NCBI GenBank assembly: GCA_017468115.1 | Contig: JAFUJS010000002.1 | Span: 87,451 to 151,450, forward strand | DNA: 64,000 nucleotides | Reading direction: 5' to 3' | Origin: Clostridia bacterium | GTDB taxonomy: Bacteria; Bacillota_A; Clostridia; Oscillospirales; CAG-272 | Shown here: positions 35,987-44,165 of the stretch, in pieces | Layout of the letters: every line of letters begins with the position of its first letter | Position numbering within the stretch: the first letter of the stretch is position 1 | The notes under the pieces: model-generated | Databases searched by the model: none | Told to the model about the DNA's origin: nothing | The model's input: the letters and a program-made list of their open reading frames with translations, nothing else | Program-made: the position numbers and the translations under genes

Positions 35987-36348
35987 TGAGAAGCAATCAT
36001 ACAACATTAAGGGCGGTAGGCTTTGCCTTTGCAATAATCGGCATTATAGCTACTGCCGTGTTGGCTGTATTAGGCTTTCAGATTAACCCTGTTTTTGCCA
36101 TTGTGGCAATAATTCTCGGTGTGTTTGCAACCGTTGTTTGTACATGTATGTTCTTTGCGCTTGCAAATATACAAGAAAACCAAGGCTACCTGCAGGAATT
36201 TCTTAATGAAAGGCTTGACAGACTAGAGAAGGAAAACATTGCAATCTTTGAAAAGCTAAGGGAAATGAACGGGGAGCCACCGATGGACCAGCCAACAAAG
36301 ACCACAGATAATTCCGAACAGAGCACTTACGACAGTGCGAATGAATAA
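35986..36348 (+). CDS. Small membrane protein, unknown
   Basis: 120 residues. Two hydrophobic helices (residues ~8-32 and ~38-60), then a charged helical stretch likely to be a coiled coil (LQEFLNERLDRLEKENIAIFEKLREM) and a Thr/Ser/Gln-rich tail. Start overlaps the DUF1292 stop. I do not recognise the family. Confidence 0.75.
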   Translation: MRSNHTTLRAVGFAFAIIGIIATAVLAVLGFQINPVFAIVAIILGVFATVVCTCMFFALANIQENQGYLQEFLNERLDRLEKENIAIFEKLREMNGEPPMDQPTKTTDNSEQSTYDSANE

Positions 36349-36352
36349 AAAC

Positions 36353-36392
36353 CAAATGAGGTGCTGAGTACAAAAAAGCGCCTCATTTTTTA
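36353..36392 (+). terminator. Terminator of the GH3 operon
   Basis: Stem AAATGAGGTGC / GCGCCTCATTT (one G-U pair) with a 16-nt loop, then TTTTTT. Confidence 0.85.
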
Positions 36393-36414
36393 CGAGTAAA
36401 TTAGAAAAAATGTG

Positions 36415-36443
36415 TTGACAAAAAAGGATATTTTTGGTATACT
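36415..36443 (+). promoter_or_regulatory. Promoter of the CydDC-like/YgbA/YbaN operon
   Basis: TTGACA at 36415-36420, 17-nt spacer, TATACT at 36438-36443. Predicted start near 36450, inside the first palindrome. Confidence 0.85.
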
Positions 36444-36445
36444 CT

Positions 36446-36471
36446 ATATGGTTAGTTTCAACTAACCATAT
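36446..36471. promoter_or_regulatory. Operator-like palindrome 1
   Basis: Perfect dyad with 12-bp arms ATATGGTTAGTT and AACTAACCATAT around TC, directly after the -10 box and over the predicted transcription start. Confidence 0.75.
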
Positions 36472-36485
36472 ATTTTTAAACACGA

Positions 36486-36501
36486 GTTAGTTGCAACTAA
36501 C
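36486..36501. promoter_or_regulatory. Operator-like palindrome 2
   Basis: GTTAGTTGCAACTAAC, a perfect 16-bp palindrome sharing the TTAGTT..AACTAA core with palindrome 1, centre to centre 35 bp apart. It resembles MarR/SlyA-class operators (the SlyA consensus is TTAGCAAGCTAA). Confidence 0.75.
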
Positions 36502-36521
36502 CTGAGCACAAGGAGAATAAA

Positions 36522-38264
36522 ATGATAGACAAAAACCTATTAAAATTGTTGGGCAATAACAAAAAATACATAGGGTATACGGTACTTACTATGCTGCTTG
36601 GATTGTTATCAAGTATAGGCACTACTGCAAGCATTTGTTGGGGGATACACATAGCTATAAATTATGACACTTTATATGGCTCTGATTCCTTCTGCTTCGT
36701 CTGGCCGACCATTGGTGCTGCTTTATGCATAGCGGTGCACTTTTTAGCGTCAAGACTTGCTGGCGACTTGAAGGATTTGCTTGGCAGAAAAGCAAAAAAG
36801 GATTTAAGACAAAGGGTATACAATAAAATAGTTCGCCTTGGTCTTAGGTCAACAGATGATATGAGTATGGCAGGCTTAACACAGGTATCAATGGAGGGAG
36901 TTGAGCAGCTTGACCTTTATTATTCCTCCTACATACCACAGTTTTTCTATGCAATGATAGCACCAATTGTATTGTTTTTGGTTACAGTGTGGATAGACTG
37001 GCGTGTAGCGCTGGTACTTCTTTTGTGTGTTCCCTTGATTCCAATTTCTATAATAGCGGTGTCTAAATACGCAAAAAAGATATTTGCAAAATATTGGGGA
37101 AAGTATACATCAATGGGTGATGGCTTTCTTGATAGTGTTCAGGGGCTGAAGGAGCTTAAAATATTCAAGGCTGATGGTACGCAACACCAAAAAATGAACG
37201 AAAACGCAGAGGATTTCAGAAAAATAACGATGAAGGTGCTGGTGATGCAGCTTGCCAGCACGACGATTATGGACCTTGTTGCGTATGGTGGCGCAGGCAT
37301 TGGCATAGCCGTTGCAATTTTTGGAGCCTTAAACAATGGACTTGCACCTGTTTTAGCATTGTTTTTGGTTTTGGTAGCGGTTGATTTTTTCTTGCCGTTA
37401 AGAGCCTTTGGTTCAGCATTTCACATTGCAATGAATGGTGCATCTGCCGGAAAGAAAATATTATCTCTGCTTGAGCAGCCTGACCCTGTATGGGGCGATG
37501 ATACTGTTGAAGGCACAAGCCTAAGCCTTAATAATGTTACCTTTTCCTATGATGGCAAAAGAGATGTTGTTAAGAACGTAAGCATGAGCTTTGACAATGT
37601 GGGCTTATATGCAATAGTAGGAGAAAGCGGATGTGGCAAGTCAACACTTGTTAATATGCTTTTTGGTGCGCTACGACCAAGGGAAGGAAGTGTTACAGTA
37701 GGTGAAAAACCAATAGAATGCCTGAGCAGGGAAAACTATTACTCTCACCTTGCGGTGGTAAGCTACAATACCTATATTTTTAACGAAAGCATAATTTCAA
37801 ACTTCAAGCTTGCAAAAAAAGATGTAACAGAGGAACAAATATACGAGGCACTTAAAAAAGTTAATCTATATGACTTTGTATTAGAAAATGGCGGGCTTGA
37901 AAGGATAATATCAGAGGATGCAAGTAATATTTCAGGTGGTCAAAAGCAAAGGCTTGCCTTGGCAATAAGCCTGGTATCTGATAAGGATATCTATATTTTT
38001 GACGAAGCGACAAGCAACATAGACATTGAAAGTGAAGCAATTATTATGGAAAACACAAGGGCGCTTTCAAAGGACAAAATGGTGATAATAATATCCCATC
38101 GCTTGGCGAACGTGGTTGAGGCTGACAAAATTTACTATATGGAAAATGGTTTGGTTAAGGAGCAGGGTAACCACAATCAGCTTATGGAGCTTGGCGGTGG
38201 TTACAACAAAATATATACAACACAAAAATCGCTGGAAAACGGATATATAAGGGGGGAAGAATGA
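36522..38264 (+). CDS. CydD-like ABC transporter half (permease-ATPase)
   Basis: 580 residues. An N-terminal six-helix exporter domain (to about residue 310) is followed by an ATPase: Walker A VGESGCGKST, signature ISGGQKQRLALAISLV, Walker B DIYIFDEATSNID. The region LQGLKELKIFKADG and the helix FLVLVAVDFFLPLRAFGSAF match CydD-type exporters, which move cysteine/glutathione in proteobacteria. Here no cytochrome bd genes are adjacent, so the substrate is open (a thiol, heme-related compound or peptide). Start ATG 36522 has AAGGAG 6 nt upstream. The stop overlaps the next gene by 4 nt. Confidence 0.85.
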   Translation: MIDKNLLKLLGNNKKYIGYTVLTMLLGLLSSIGTTASICWGIHIAINYDTLYGSDSFCFVWPTIGAALCIAVHFLASRLAGDLKDLLGRKAKKDLRQRVYNKIVRLGLRSTDDMSMAGLTQVSMEGVEQLDLYYSSYIPQFFYAMIAPIVLFLVTVWIDWRVALVLLLCVPLIPISIIAVSKYAKKIFAKYWGKYTSMGDGFLDSVQGLKELKIFKADGTQHQKMNENAEDFRKITMKVLVMQLASTTIMDLVAYGGAGIGIAVAIFGALNNGLAPVLALFLVLVAVDFFLPLRAFGSAFHIAMNGASAGKKILSLLEQPDPVWGDDTVEGTSLSLNNVTFSYDGKRDVVKNVSMSFDNVGLYAIVGESGCGKSTLVNMLFGALRPREGSVTVGEKPIECLSRENYYSHLAVVSYNTYIFNESIISNFKLAKKDVTEEQIYEALKKVNLYDFVLENGGLERIISEDASNISGGQKQRLALAISLVSDKDIYIFDEATSNIDIESEAIIMENTRALSKDKMVIIISHRLANVVEADKIYYMENGLVKEQGNHNQLMELGGGYNKIYTTQKSLENGYIRGEE

Positions 38265-39949
38265 TGAAAAACAAGGTAAAGCTTCGCCGCAGCGGCGCAA
38301 AAATAATGGCTAGCCTTATTCTTTTGTTAGGAAGCCTTGCTTACGTAATGGTTTTGGCGGTTATAAATGGCTCTTTTGGCTTTATTTGCGCAATAGGTGT
38401 AACTCTTTTTGGTGCAACAGGCGTAGCAAAGCTTTTGGGCGAGGCTGTGGTGCTTTCCTATGAGCTGATAGCGCTCTTTGCAATTTGTTGCGGTATACTA
38501 AGGGGATTTTTGAGATACATAGAGCAATATAGTAACCACTATATCGCCTTTAAGCTTCTTGCGGTGTTACGTGATAAAATATTCGGTGCTCTCAGAGTAC
38601 TTTGTCCGGCAAAGCTTGAAAGTAAGCAAAAGGGAAGCATTATAGCCATGATTACCTCAGATATAGAAACTCTTGAGGTTTTCTATGCTCACACAATATC
38701 GCCAATATGTATTGCTGTGTTAGTCAGCACAAGCGTACTTTTATTCGTAGGGCTCGTGTCAAGCTGGTATCTTGCACTGGTTGCGCTTGTTGGTTACATT
38801 ACAATTGGAATAATAGTGCCTTTAATTGCTTCCAACAAGCTAAAGGCATCAGGTGTAAAATATCGTAGTGAGTTTTCCTCATTTAATGCATATTTTCTTG
38901 ATAGCATAAAGGGTATTAAGGATATCGTAATCAACAATGCCGGTAAAGAAAGAGAGAATGAGGTAAATCGTCGCTCAGATATTTTACTTGCAGAAACAAA
39001 GAAAATGAAAAAAGATATAACAAAATCAAGTGCTATAACGGAGCTATGTGTTTCATTATTTATAATAATAACATTAGTGCTTGGAATTGTGCTATTGCTA
39101 AATAATCAAATTACCATAGGCAAAATGATAATCGGAGTTGTAGCCATATTCGGCTCCTTTGGACCGGTAGTAGCAATTTCAGCTCTTCCGGGCAATCTGA
39201 CACAAACATTGGCATCGGGGGACAGGGTTTTGAACCTTCTTGTTGAAAAGCCCTCGGTTGAGCCTGTCGAAAAGGGAAAAGCATTTGAATACGACAATTT
39301 AACAGTAGAAAGCCTTGAGTTTTCCTATGATAAGGAAGCCCCCGTTCTTGTTGATGTCAATATGACGGTGAATAAGGGTGAAATTGTGGGCATTGTTGGA
39401 GAAAGCGGATGCGGAAAATCTACACTTCTTAAGCTACTTCTTCGTTTTTGGCAAAAGGATAGTGGAAAAATTCTTTACAACGGAATCGATATCGACGAAA
39501 TTGATGAGAACAGCCTGCTGGACAATGTAACAATGGTAAGCCAAGTGACTTATTTGTTTGACGATACCATAGAGCAGAATCTTCGCATAGCCAAGGAAAA
39601 CGCAACCCTTGAGGAAATTGAGGAGGCTTGCAAAATGGCATCTGTGCATGATTTTATTCTAACCCTTCCGCAAGGATACCAAACAAGAGTAGGCGCACTT
39701 GGAGACAATTTGTCGGCTGGCGAAAAGCAGAGAATAGGCTTAGCTCGCGCATTTTTGCGTGGTTGCCCGTTGATATTGCTTGACGAGCCGACCAGCAACG
39801 TTGACAGCATAAACGAGGGAATTATTTTGAAGGCCTTGAAGGAACAAAAAAGGGATAAAAGTATTATTCTCGTGTCGCATAGAGAGTCAACTATGGCAAT
39901 AGCGGATAGCATATATGAGGTGGAAAATGGCAGGCTCTGTAAACGATAA
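38261..39949 (+). CDS. CydC-like ABC transporter half (permease-ATPase)
   Basis: 562 residues, the partner of the preceding protein. The membrane domain carries GFLRYIEQYSNHYIAFKLLA and KGSIIAMITSDIETLEVFYA, close in layout to CydC (RYxERxxxH, then D(V/I)xxLxxxY). ATPase: Walker A VGESGCGKST, signature LSAGEKQRIGLARAF, Walker B PLILLDEPTSNVDS. The start ATG overlaps the previous stop, and AAGGGGGG of the upstream gene end serves as ribosome site, so the two halves are coupled and probably form a heterodimer. The 3' end overlaps the YgbA-family gene by 23 nt. Confidence 0.85.
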   Translation: MMKNKVKLRRSGAKIMASLILLLGSLAYVMVLAVINGSFGFICAIGVTLFGATGVAKLLGEAVVLSYELIALFAICCGILRGFLRYIEQYSNHYIAFKLLAVLRDKIFGALRVLCPAKLESKQKGSIIAMITSDIETLEVFYAHTISPICIAVLVSTSVLLFVGLVSSWYLALVALVGYITIGIIVPLIASNKLKASGVKYRSEFSSFNAYFLDSIKGIKDIVINNAGKERENEVNRRSDILLAETKKMKKDITKSSAITELCVSLFIIITLVLGIVLLLNNQITIGKMIIGVVAIFGSFGPVVAISALPGNLTQTLASGDRVLNLLVEKPSVEPVEKGKAFEYDNLTVESLEFSYDKEAPVLVDVNMTVNKGEIVGIVGESGCGKSTLLKLLLRFWQKDSGKILYNGIDIDEIDENSLLDNVTMVSQVTYLFDDTIEQNLRIAKENATLEEIEEACKMASVHDFILTLPQGYQTRVGALGDNLSAGEKQRIGLARAFLRGCPLILLDEPTSNVDSINEGIILKALKEQKRDKSIILVSHRESTMAIADSIYEVENGRLCKR

Positions 39950-40292
39950 CAATAATGAGGGAAAAAGAGAAAGAGAAAAACGCACCGTAAAAGAGATGAT
40001 AAAGCTTTACTGTCGGAAAAAGCATGGCGCAAAAAATGGGCTTTGTCCGGAATGTAATGCACTTTGCTTGTACGCAGAGGAAAGGATTAGTAAATGTCCA
40101 TTTATGGAAACGAAAACCTTCTGCTCAAACTGTAGGGTTCATTGCTACAAGTCAGAGATGAGAGAAAGAATTAGGCAGGTTATGAGATTTTCAGGTCCAA
40201 AAATGATATTTACGCATCCAATAATGGCAATAAGGCATCTTATTGAAGGCAAAAAGGAAAAAAGACAATTGGAGAGAAAAAATGAAAATTAA
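39927..40292 (+). CDS. YgbA-family protein (nitrous oxide-stimulated promoter family)
   Basis: 121 residues from ATG 39927 (GAGGTGG 4-10 nt upstream). Many conserved cysteines and histidines: REKRTVKEMIKLYCRKKHG, LCPECNALCLYAEERISKCP, KTFCSNCRVHCYKSEMRERI, and the end MRFSGPKMIFTHPIMAIRHL. This is the pattern of E. coli YgbA, whose gene is under the nitric-oxide repressor NsrR. The CxxC clusters suggest Fe-S or zinc binding. Molecular function is not established. In this operon it links the transporter to NO or thiol/metal stress by association only. Confidence 0.85.
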   Translation: MAGSVNDNNNEGKREREKRTVKEMIKLYCRKKHGAKNGLCPECNALCLYAEERISKCPFMETKTFCSNCRVHCYKSEMRERIRQVMRFSGPKMIFTHPIMAIRHLIEGKKEKRQLERKNEN

Positions 40293-40806
40293 AAAAATAG
40301 TTTACATAGTAATAGGTTGTATAGGTCTTGCTCTAGGTGCGGTTGGAGCTGTAGTACCAATGCTGCCTGCCTTTCCGTTTTTGCTTCTTGCTGCATTTTG
40401 CTTTGGTAAAAGCTCTGAAAGGCTTCATAACTGGTTTACAGGAACAAAGCTCTATAAAAACAACTTGGAATCCTATGTAAAGGGACAAGGAATGACATGG
40501 AAAACTAAAATTAAGGTTATGGTAACAGTAACAATTCTTATGGCTTTCGGATTCTTTATGATGTTCAGAAAGGAGCTGTATATTCCTTGTGGGATTCTAG
40601 GCGCAGTTTGGATTTTTCATATAATTTATTTCTGCTTTTTAGTTAAAACAAGAAAAATTGTAAACGAGAAGGAAGCCTCGGAGGCAGATGTACAGACTAA
40701 AGTGATTGCGCAGCCTCAGATGACTGAGGACGTCCCAAAGCAGACGCAAGCGGATGAAATTAAGGAATCGGACGTGCAACCGTCAGGCAAAACACCTACA
40801 GAATAA
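40282..40806 (+). CDS. YbaN/DUF454 family inner-membrane protein
   Basis: 174 residues from ATG 40282 (GGAGAG upstream), overlapping the YgbA-family gene by 11 nt. The N-terminal GCIGLALGAVGAVVPMLPAF and PFLLLAAFCFGKSSERLHNW are the DUF454 signature. About three to four membrane spans up to residue ~125, then a hydrophilic, poorly conserved tail of ~50 residues (rich in E, Q, T and K). Function unknown. Last gene of the operon. Confidence 0.88.
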   Translation: MKIKKIVYIVIGCIGLALGAVGAVVPMLPAFPFLLLAAFCFGKSSERLHNWFTGTKLYKNNLESYVKGQGMTWKTKIKVMVTVTILMAFGFFMMFRKELYIPCGILGAVWIFHIIYFCFLVKTRKIVNEKEASEADVQTKVIAQPQMTEDVPKQTQADEIKESDVQPSGKTPTE

Positions 40807-40809
40807 ATA

Positions 40810-40835
40810 AAAAAGCACCCAAACGGGTGCTTTTT
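40810..40835. terminator. Bidirectional terminator
   Basis: Stem AAAAAGCACCC / GGGTGCTTTTT with loop AAAC between the converging ybaN-like gene and fba. Confidence 0.9.
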
Positions 40836-40848
40836 ATTTTATAAGAAA

Positions 40849-41712
40849 TTAAGCCTTGTTTACAGAACCGAAAAGCTCCATCTTTTCCTTGACAGTAGCC
40901 TTGATAGCCTCAAAGCCGGGAGCAAGAAGCTTTCTTGGGTCAAAGCCCTTACCGCTAAGGTCCTTGCCGTCCTCAACATACTTTCTTGTAGCAGCAGCGA
41001 AAGCAAGCTGACATTCAGTATTAACGTTAATCTTAGAAACGCCAAGAGAAATAGCCTTCTTAATCATATCCTCAGGGATACCTGTACCACCGTGAAGAAC
41101 AAGAGGCATGTCGCCAACCTTCTCGGAAATAGCACCGAGAACGTCAAAGTTAAGACCTGCCCAGTTCGCAGGATACTTACCGTGGATGTTACCGATACCT
41201 GCAGCAAGCATAGTAACGCCAAGATCTGCAACCATCTTGCACTCGTTAGGGTCTGCACATTCGCCTGCGCCTACAACGCCGTCCTCTTCACCACCGATAG
41301 AGCCAACCTCTGCCTCGAGTGAAATGCCAAGAACGTTACATGCGTTAACAAGCTCAGTTGTCTTTTTAACGTTTTCTTCGATTGGGTAGTGTGAGCCATC
41401 GAACATAACAGAGGAGAAGCCTGCATTGATACAAGCCTTTGCACCCTCGTATGAGCCGTGGTCAAGATGAAGTGCAACAGGAACAGTGATGTTAAGGCAC
41501 TTAATCATACCCTTAACCATACCAACAACTGTATCATAGCCGCACATATACTTTCCTGCGCCCTCAGAAACACCGAGAATAACAGGGGAGTTAAGCTCCT
41601 GTGCTGTAAGAAGTATAGCCTTAGTCCATTCCATATTGTTAATGTTGAACTGGCCAACGGCATATTTGCCTGCTTTTGCTTTTTCAAGCATTTCTTTTGC
41701 TGAAACTAACAT
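40849..41712 (-). CDS. fba: Class II fructose-bisphosphate aldolase
   Basis: 287 residues. Cleaves fructose 1,6-bisphosphate in glycolysis with a zinc ion. Zinc and active-site segments: VALHLDHGSYEGA (catalytic Asp and Zn His), MFDGSHYPIEENV, LEAEVGSIGGEEDG, GIGNIHGKYP (Zn His), LVLHGGTGIPEDMI (Zn His) and ISKINVNTECQ-like SKINVNTECQLAF. AAGGAG lies upstream of ATG 41712. The short form could also take tagatose bisphosphate; as no other fba is seen here I call it the glycolytic enzyme. Confidence 0.94.
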   Translation of the reverse strand: MLVSAKEMLEKAKAGKYAVGQFNINNMEWTKAILLTAQELNSPVILGVSEGAGKYMCGYDTVVGMVKGMIKCLNITVPVALHLDHGSYEGAKACINAGFSSVMFDGSHYPIEENVKKTTELVNACNVLGISLEAEVGSIGGEEDGVVGAGECADPNECKMVADLGVTMLAAGIGNIHGKYPANWAGLNFDVLGAISEKVGDMPLVLHGGTGIPEDMIKKAISLGVSKINVNTECQLAFAAATRKYVEDGKDLSGKGFDPRKLLAPGFEAIKATVKEKMELFGSVNKA

Positions 41713-41749
41713 TTTTAATTTCTCCTTGATATCAATTTTTATCCTTAAT

Positions 41750-41778
41750 ATTTTACTACAAAAAGTTCATAAAATCAA
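41750..41778 (-). promoter_or_regulatory. Promoter of fba
   Basis: Minus strand TTGATT (41778-41773), 17-nt spacer, TAAAAT (41755-41750). Confidence 0.65.
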
Positions 41779-41834
41779 TATGTTTTTAAATTTTTGTGCA
41801 TATTCACATATTTTACGTAGACATATTGCAATTT

Positions 41835-41854
41835 ATTCTAAAAAAGATTAGAAT
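41835..41854. promoter_or_regulatory. Dyad before the cytidylate-kinase-like gene
   Basis: ATTCTAA and TTAGAAT, 7-bp arms with a 6-nt gap, directly upstream of a TATAAT -10 box (41854-41859). The -35 is poor (ATTTAT), so this may be an activator or repressor site; support is modest. Confidence 0.35.
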
Positions 41855-41887
41855 ATAATTAGAAAAAGCAAGAAAGGAGGCTATATT

Positions 41888-42523
41888 ATGACAGACAAAA
41901 TTATAATTACAATTGCGCGCCAATATGGTAGCGGTGGACACGAGGTAGGCAAAAAGCTTGCCAAGGCATTGGGCATTGCCTTTCACGATAAAAGCCTCAT
42001 CGAAAAGGCGGCTGAAAAATCGGGCATTAGCCTTGAGGTTTTACAAAGCGTTGACGAAAAGGCAACAGCCAGCTTTCTTTATTCTATAGCAATGGGTAAC
42101 TACGATATGTACCCGCTTTCAATCAATATGTCCCCATACGATATGCCTATTAATGATAAGCTGTTCAATCTGCAGGCAGATATCATTAGGGATGAGGCAG
42201 AAAAGGGCAGCGGCGTTTTTGTTGGTCGCTGTGCCGACTATATTCTTGCCACAAGCCCCAACCTTGTAAAGGTTTATATCTATGGCGATATGGATTCCCG
42301 TGTGGAGCGTATTTCACGGATACAGGGTGTTAGCCCGCAGGATGCTAGGGTTCTTATCTACAAAACCGACAAAAAGAGGGCAAACTACTATAACTACTAC
42401 ACCTCGCTAAAATGGGGAAAGAGCGACAACTACAACCTTATGATTGACACAGGCAAGGTGGGCACAGAGGGTGCTGTAAAAATCATTTGCGAATACATAA
42501 ATCAAATAAAGAAAAGAGGCTAA
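41888..42523 (+). CDS. Cytidylate kinase-like protein
   Basis: 211 residues. The P-loop-like start IITIARQYGSGGHEVGKKLA and the downstream VFVGRCADYIL and RISRIQGVSPQDARVLIYKTDKKRANYYNYYT fit the 'cytidylate kinase-like' family common in Clostridia, which is distinct from true Cmk (no CMP-binding insert motif seen). Predicted nucleoside monophosphate kinase fold; substrate unknown. Strong AAAGGAGG site 10 nt upstream. Single gene with its own terminator. Confidence 0.85.
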   Translation: MTDKIIITIARQYGSGGHEVGKKLAKALGIAFHDKSLIEKAAEKSGISLEVLQSVDEKATASFLYSIAMGNYDMYPLSINMSPYDMPINDKLFNLQADIIRDEAEKGSGVFVGRCADYILATSPNLVKVYIYGDMDSRVERISRIQGVSPQDARVLIYKTDKKRANYYNYYTSLKWGKSDNYNLMIDTGKVGTEGAVKIICEYINQIKKRG

Positions 42524-42539
42524 AGAGCCTCTTTTTTTA
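42513..42539 (+). terminator. Terminator of the cytidylate-kinase-like gene
   Basis: Stem AGAGGCT / AGCCTCT, loop AAAG, followed by TTTTTT; overlaps the last codons. Confidence 0.9.
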
Positions 42540-42548
42540 CTAAAAAAA

Positions 42549-42582
42549 GAAAGAGAATTTTGCAAAAACAAAATTCTCAAAT
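42549..42582 (-). terminator. Terminator of acpP
   Basis: Minus strand GAGAATTTTGTTTTTGCAAAATTCTC followed by TTTCTTTTTTT: stem GAGAATTTTG / CAAAATTCTC. Confidence 0.85.
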
Positions 42583-42588
42583 CTTATC

Positions 42589-42816
42589 TTATTTTGCGTT
42601 AGCCTCTAAAAATTCAACAACGTCACCAACAGTAATGAATTTGTGCATATCGTCCTCGTTGAATTCTACACCGAATTCCTCCTCACAGGTAAGAACAAGG
42701 TCAGCAAGCTCGAGAGAGTTAACTCCTAAGTCGTTAGCAAGCTCAGCAGAAGGAGTAATGTCCTCGGCGTTGAGTGAAAGCTCCTCTACCAAAATTTTCT
42801 TTAATCTTTCAAACAT
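42589..42816 (-). CDS. acpP: Acyl carrier protein
   Basis: 75 residues from ATG 42816 (GGAGGA 9 nt upstream; an in-frame TTG at 42831 lies inside the ribosome site). Four-helix acidic protein. The phosphopantetheine serine is S34 in DLGVNSLELADL. The residue before it is Asn rather than the Asp of the classical DSL motif. It carries growing fatty acyl chains in the cytoplasm. No fab genes are adjacent, so it could also serve another acyl pathway; single gene with a strong consensus promoter fits a housekeeping role. Confidence 0.92.
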   Translation of the reverse strand: MFERLKKILVEELSLNAEDITPSAELANDLGVNSLELADLVLTCEEEFGVEFNEDDMHKFITVGDVVEFLEANAK

Positions 42817-42841
42817 GAAAAATTCCTCCAAAATATTTTTT

Positions 42842-42875
42842 ACCCGTAAGGGTATTTGCTACGGCAAATGCCGTA
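42842..42875 (-). promoter_or_regulatory. Two hairpins in the acpP leader
   Basis: TACGGCA/TGCCGTA (7-bp stem, 2-nt gap, 42860-42875) and ACCC/GGGT (42842-42853) lie between the acpP start site (~42894) and its ribosome site. They may stabilise or regulate the leader. Confidence 0.45.
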
Positions 42876-42900
42876 AAAGTGTGATTGACTAACTTTGATT

Positions 42901-42929
42901 ATTATACAGGCTTTTTCTAAATATGTCAA
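42901..42929 (-). promoter_or_regulatory. Consensus promoter of acpP
   Basis: Minus strand TTGACA (42929-42924), 17-nt spacer, TATAAT (42906-42901), a full consensus match. Confidence 0.85.
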
Positions 42930-42998
42930 TAGACACTTTGCACAAATTTGATGTCGCATCTTGTCAAAAACTGTAAAAATCTGACAGAAAATGTTGAC

Positions 42999-44012
42999 TT
43001 AATCGCCTTTTTTTTGCCTTTTTACACCTGCCAGCGGATTGTTATCAATGGCGTCCTGCATACCCTTATTTGACACGTGAGTATAAATCTGCGTGGTATT
43101 AAGCTGCTCGTGCCCAAGTATTTCCTTCAGCACACGCACATCCACCTTTCCGGTTTGATACATAAGCGTTGCCGCTGTATGTCTTAGCTTGTGGGTGGAG
43201 TAGTGCTTATAATCAAGCCCTGCAAGGGACAGGTATTTGTAAACAAGCCATTGAACAGTTTTATTGCTGATTCTCTTGTTTTGCTTGCTTATAAAAAGGG
43301 CGTTTGTATTAATTTTATAGTATCTTTCGCTTTTTCTTATATTAAGATATGTAGTAAGAGCATCACGGCATGCATCGTTAAGATAAACAATTCTTTCCTT
43401 GTTACCCTTACCGATAACACGTAATGAGCGCAGCTCCCTGTCCAGGTCGTTAAGATTAATTCCGCAAAGCTCGGAAAGACGCATACCGCAGTTGAGAAAC
43501 AGCGTAATAATGGCATAATCCCTTTCCCTGGTCTTTGACTCTGTGTCACTTTCTACTGCATCAAGAAGGCTGAGGCTTTCCTCCACCGACAAAAATTTAG
43601 GCAGGGATTGCTTTTTCTTTGGCGCCTCAATATCAATAGCAGGGTTTTTTTCCATAATCTTGCGCTTTTGGCAAATAAACTTGAAAAAGGCTTTAATGGC
43701 AGACAGCTTTCTTGACCTTGCTGAGGAGCCGTTTCCTCTCTCATTGGAAACATATATAAAGAAATCGTATATTTCTTCGGTGGTTGTGGCAGTAATAAAC
43801 TCCGTGTCTAACCTGGAAATATCAAGCTTCTCAAAAAAATCGGATGGAATCATTACGCCGTTTCGTTTAGCGTAAATATATTTGAAAAACAGCCTAAGGT
43901 CGGAAAGATACTCGTCAACCGTCTTTTGTGAGCAGTCTTGAATCGTCAGCTTATAGGACGCAAAATCACGCACAAGGCTGGGCATTGCTTCAACAGGAAA
44001 TTTTTTCGGCAT
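42999..44012 (-). CDS. Tyrosine recombinase, XerC/XerD type
   Basis: 337 residues. An N-terminal SAM-like core-binding domain (residues ~10-125) precedes the catalytic domain. The full catalytic set can be read: R178 (CGMRLSEL), K202 (IGKGNKER), H274 and R277 (STHKLRHTAA), H301 (LGHEQLNTT) and nucleophile Y310 (QIYTHV). Close in length and motifs to the housekeeping Xer recombinases that resolve chromosome dimers. No flanking attachment sites or mobile-element genes are seen, which argues against a phage or transposon integrase. Start ATG 44012 follows TTAGGAGC. Confidence 0.9.
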   Translation of the reverse strand: MPKKFPVEAMPSLVRDFASYKLTIQDCSQKTVDEYLSDLRLFFKYIYAKRNGVMIPSDFFEKLDISRLDTEFITATTTEEIYDFFIYVSNERGNGSSARSRKLSAIKAFFKFICQKRKIMEKNPAIDIEAPKKKQSLPKFLSVEESLSLLDAVESDTESKTRERDYAIITLFLNCGMRLSELCGINLNDLDRELRSLRVIGKGNKERIVYLNDACRDALTTYLNIRKSERYYKINTNALFISKQNKRISNKTVQWLVYKYLSLAGLDYKHYSTHKLRHTAATLMYQTGKVDVRVLKEILGHEQLNTTQIYTHVSNKGMQDAIDNNPLAGVKRQKKGD

Positions 44013-44102
44013 AATAGCTCCTAATTAATTTATTTTGTATAATTATATTGTAGCACACTTTTATAGAGATTTGTATCAATTTTATTAATTTTCTAAAAAA
44101 TA

Positions 44103-44131
44103 TTGCAATTATTTTTTCAATAATATATAAT
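44103..44131 (+). promoter_or_regulatory. Promoter of the 199-residue membrane protein gene
   Basis: TTGCAA at 44103-44108, 17-nt spacer, TATAAT at 44126-44131. Confidence 0.6.
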
Positions 44132-44165
44132 TAGTTGTAAGAATATTGGAAGAGAGGTAAGCATC

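Noticed and set aside
36522..39949. True cytochrome bd assembly CydDC
   Set aside because: The likeness is in layout and motifs only, and no cydAB genes are present, so I keep the name as CydDC-like.
42999..44012. Integrase of a mobile element
   Set aside because: No attachment repeats, tRNA target or cargo genes nearby; length and motifs fit a housekeeping Xer recombinase.
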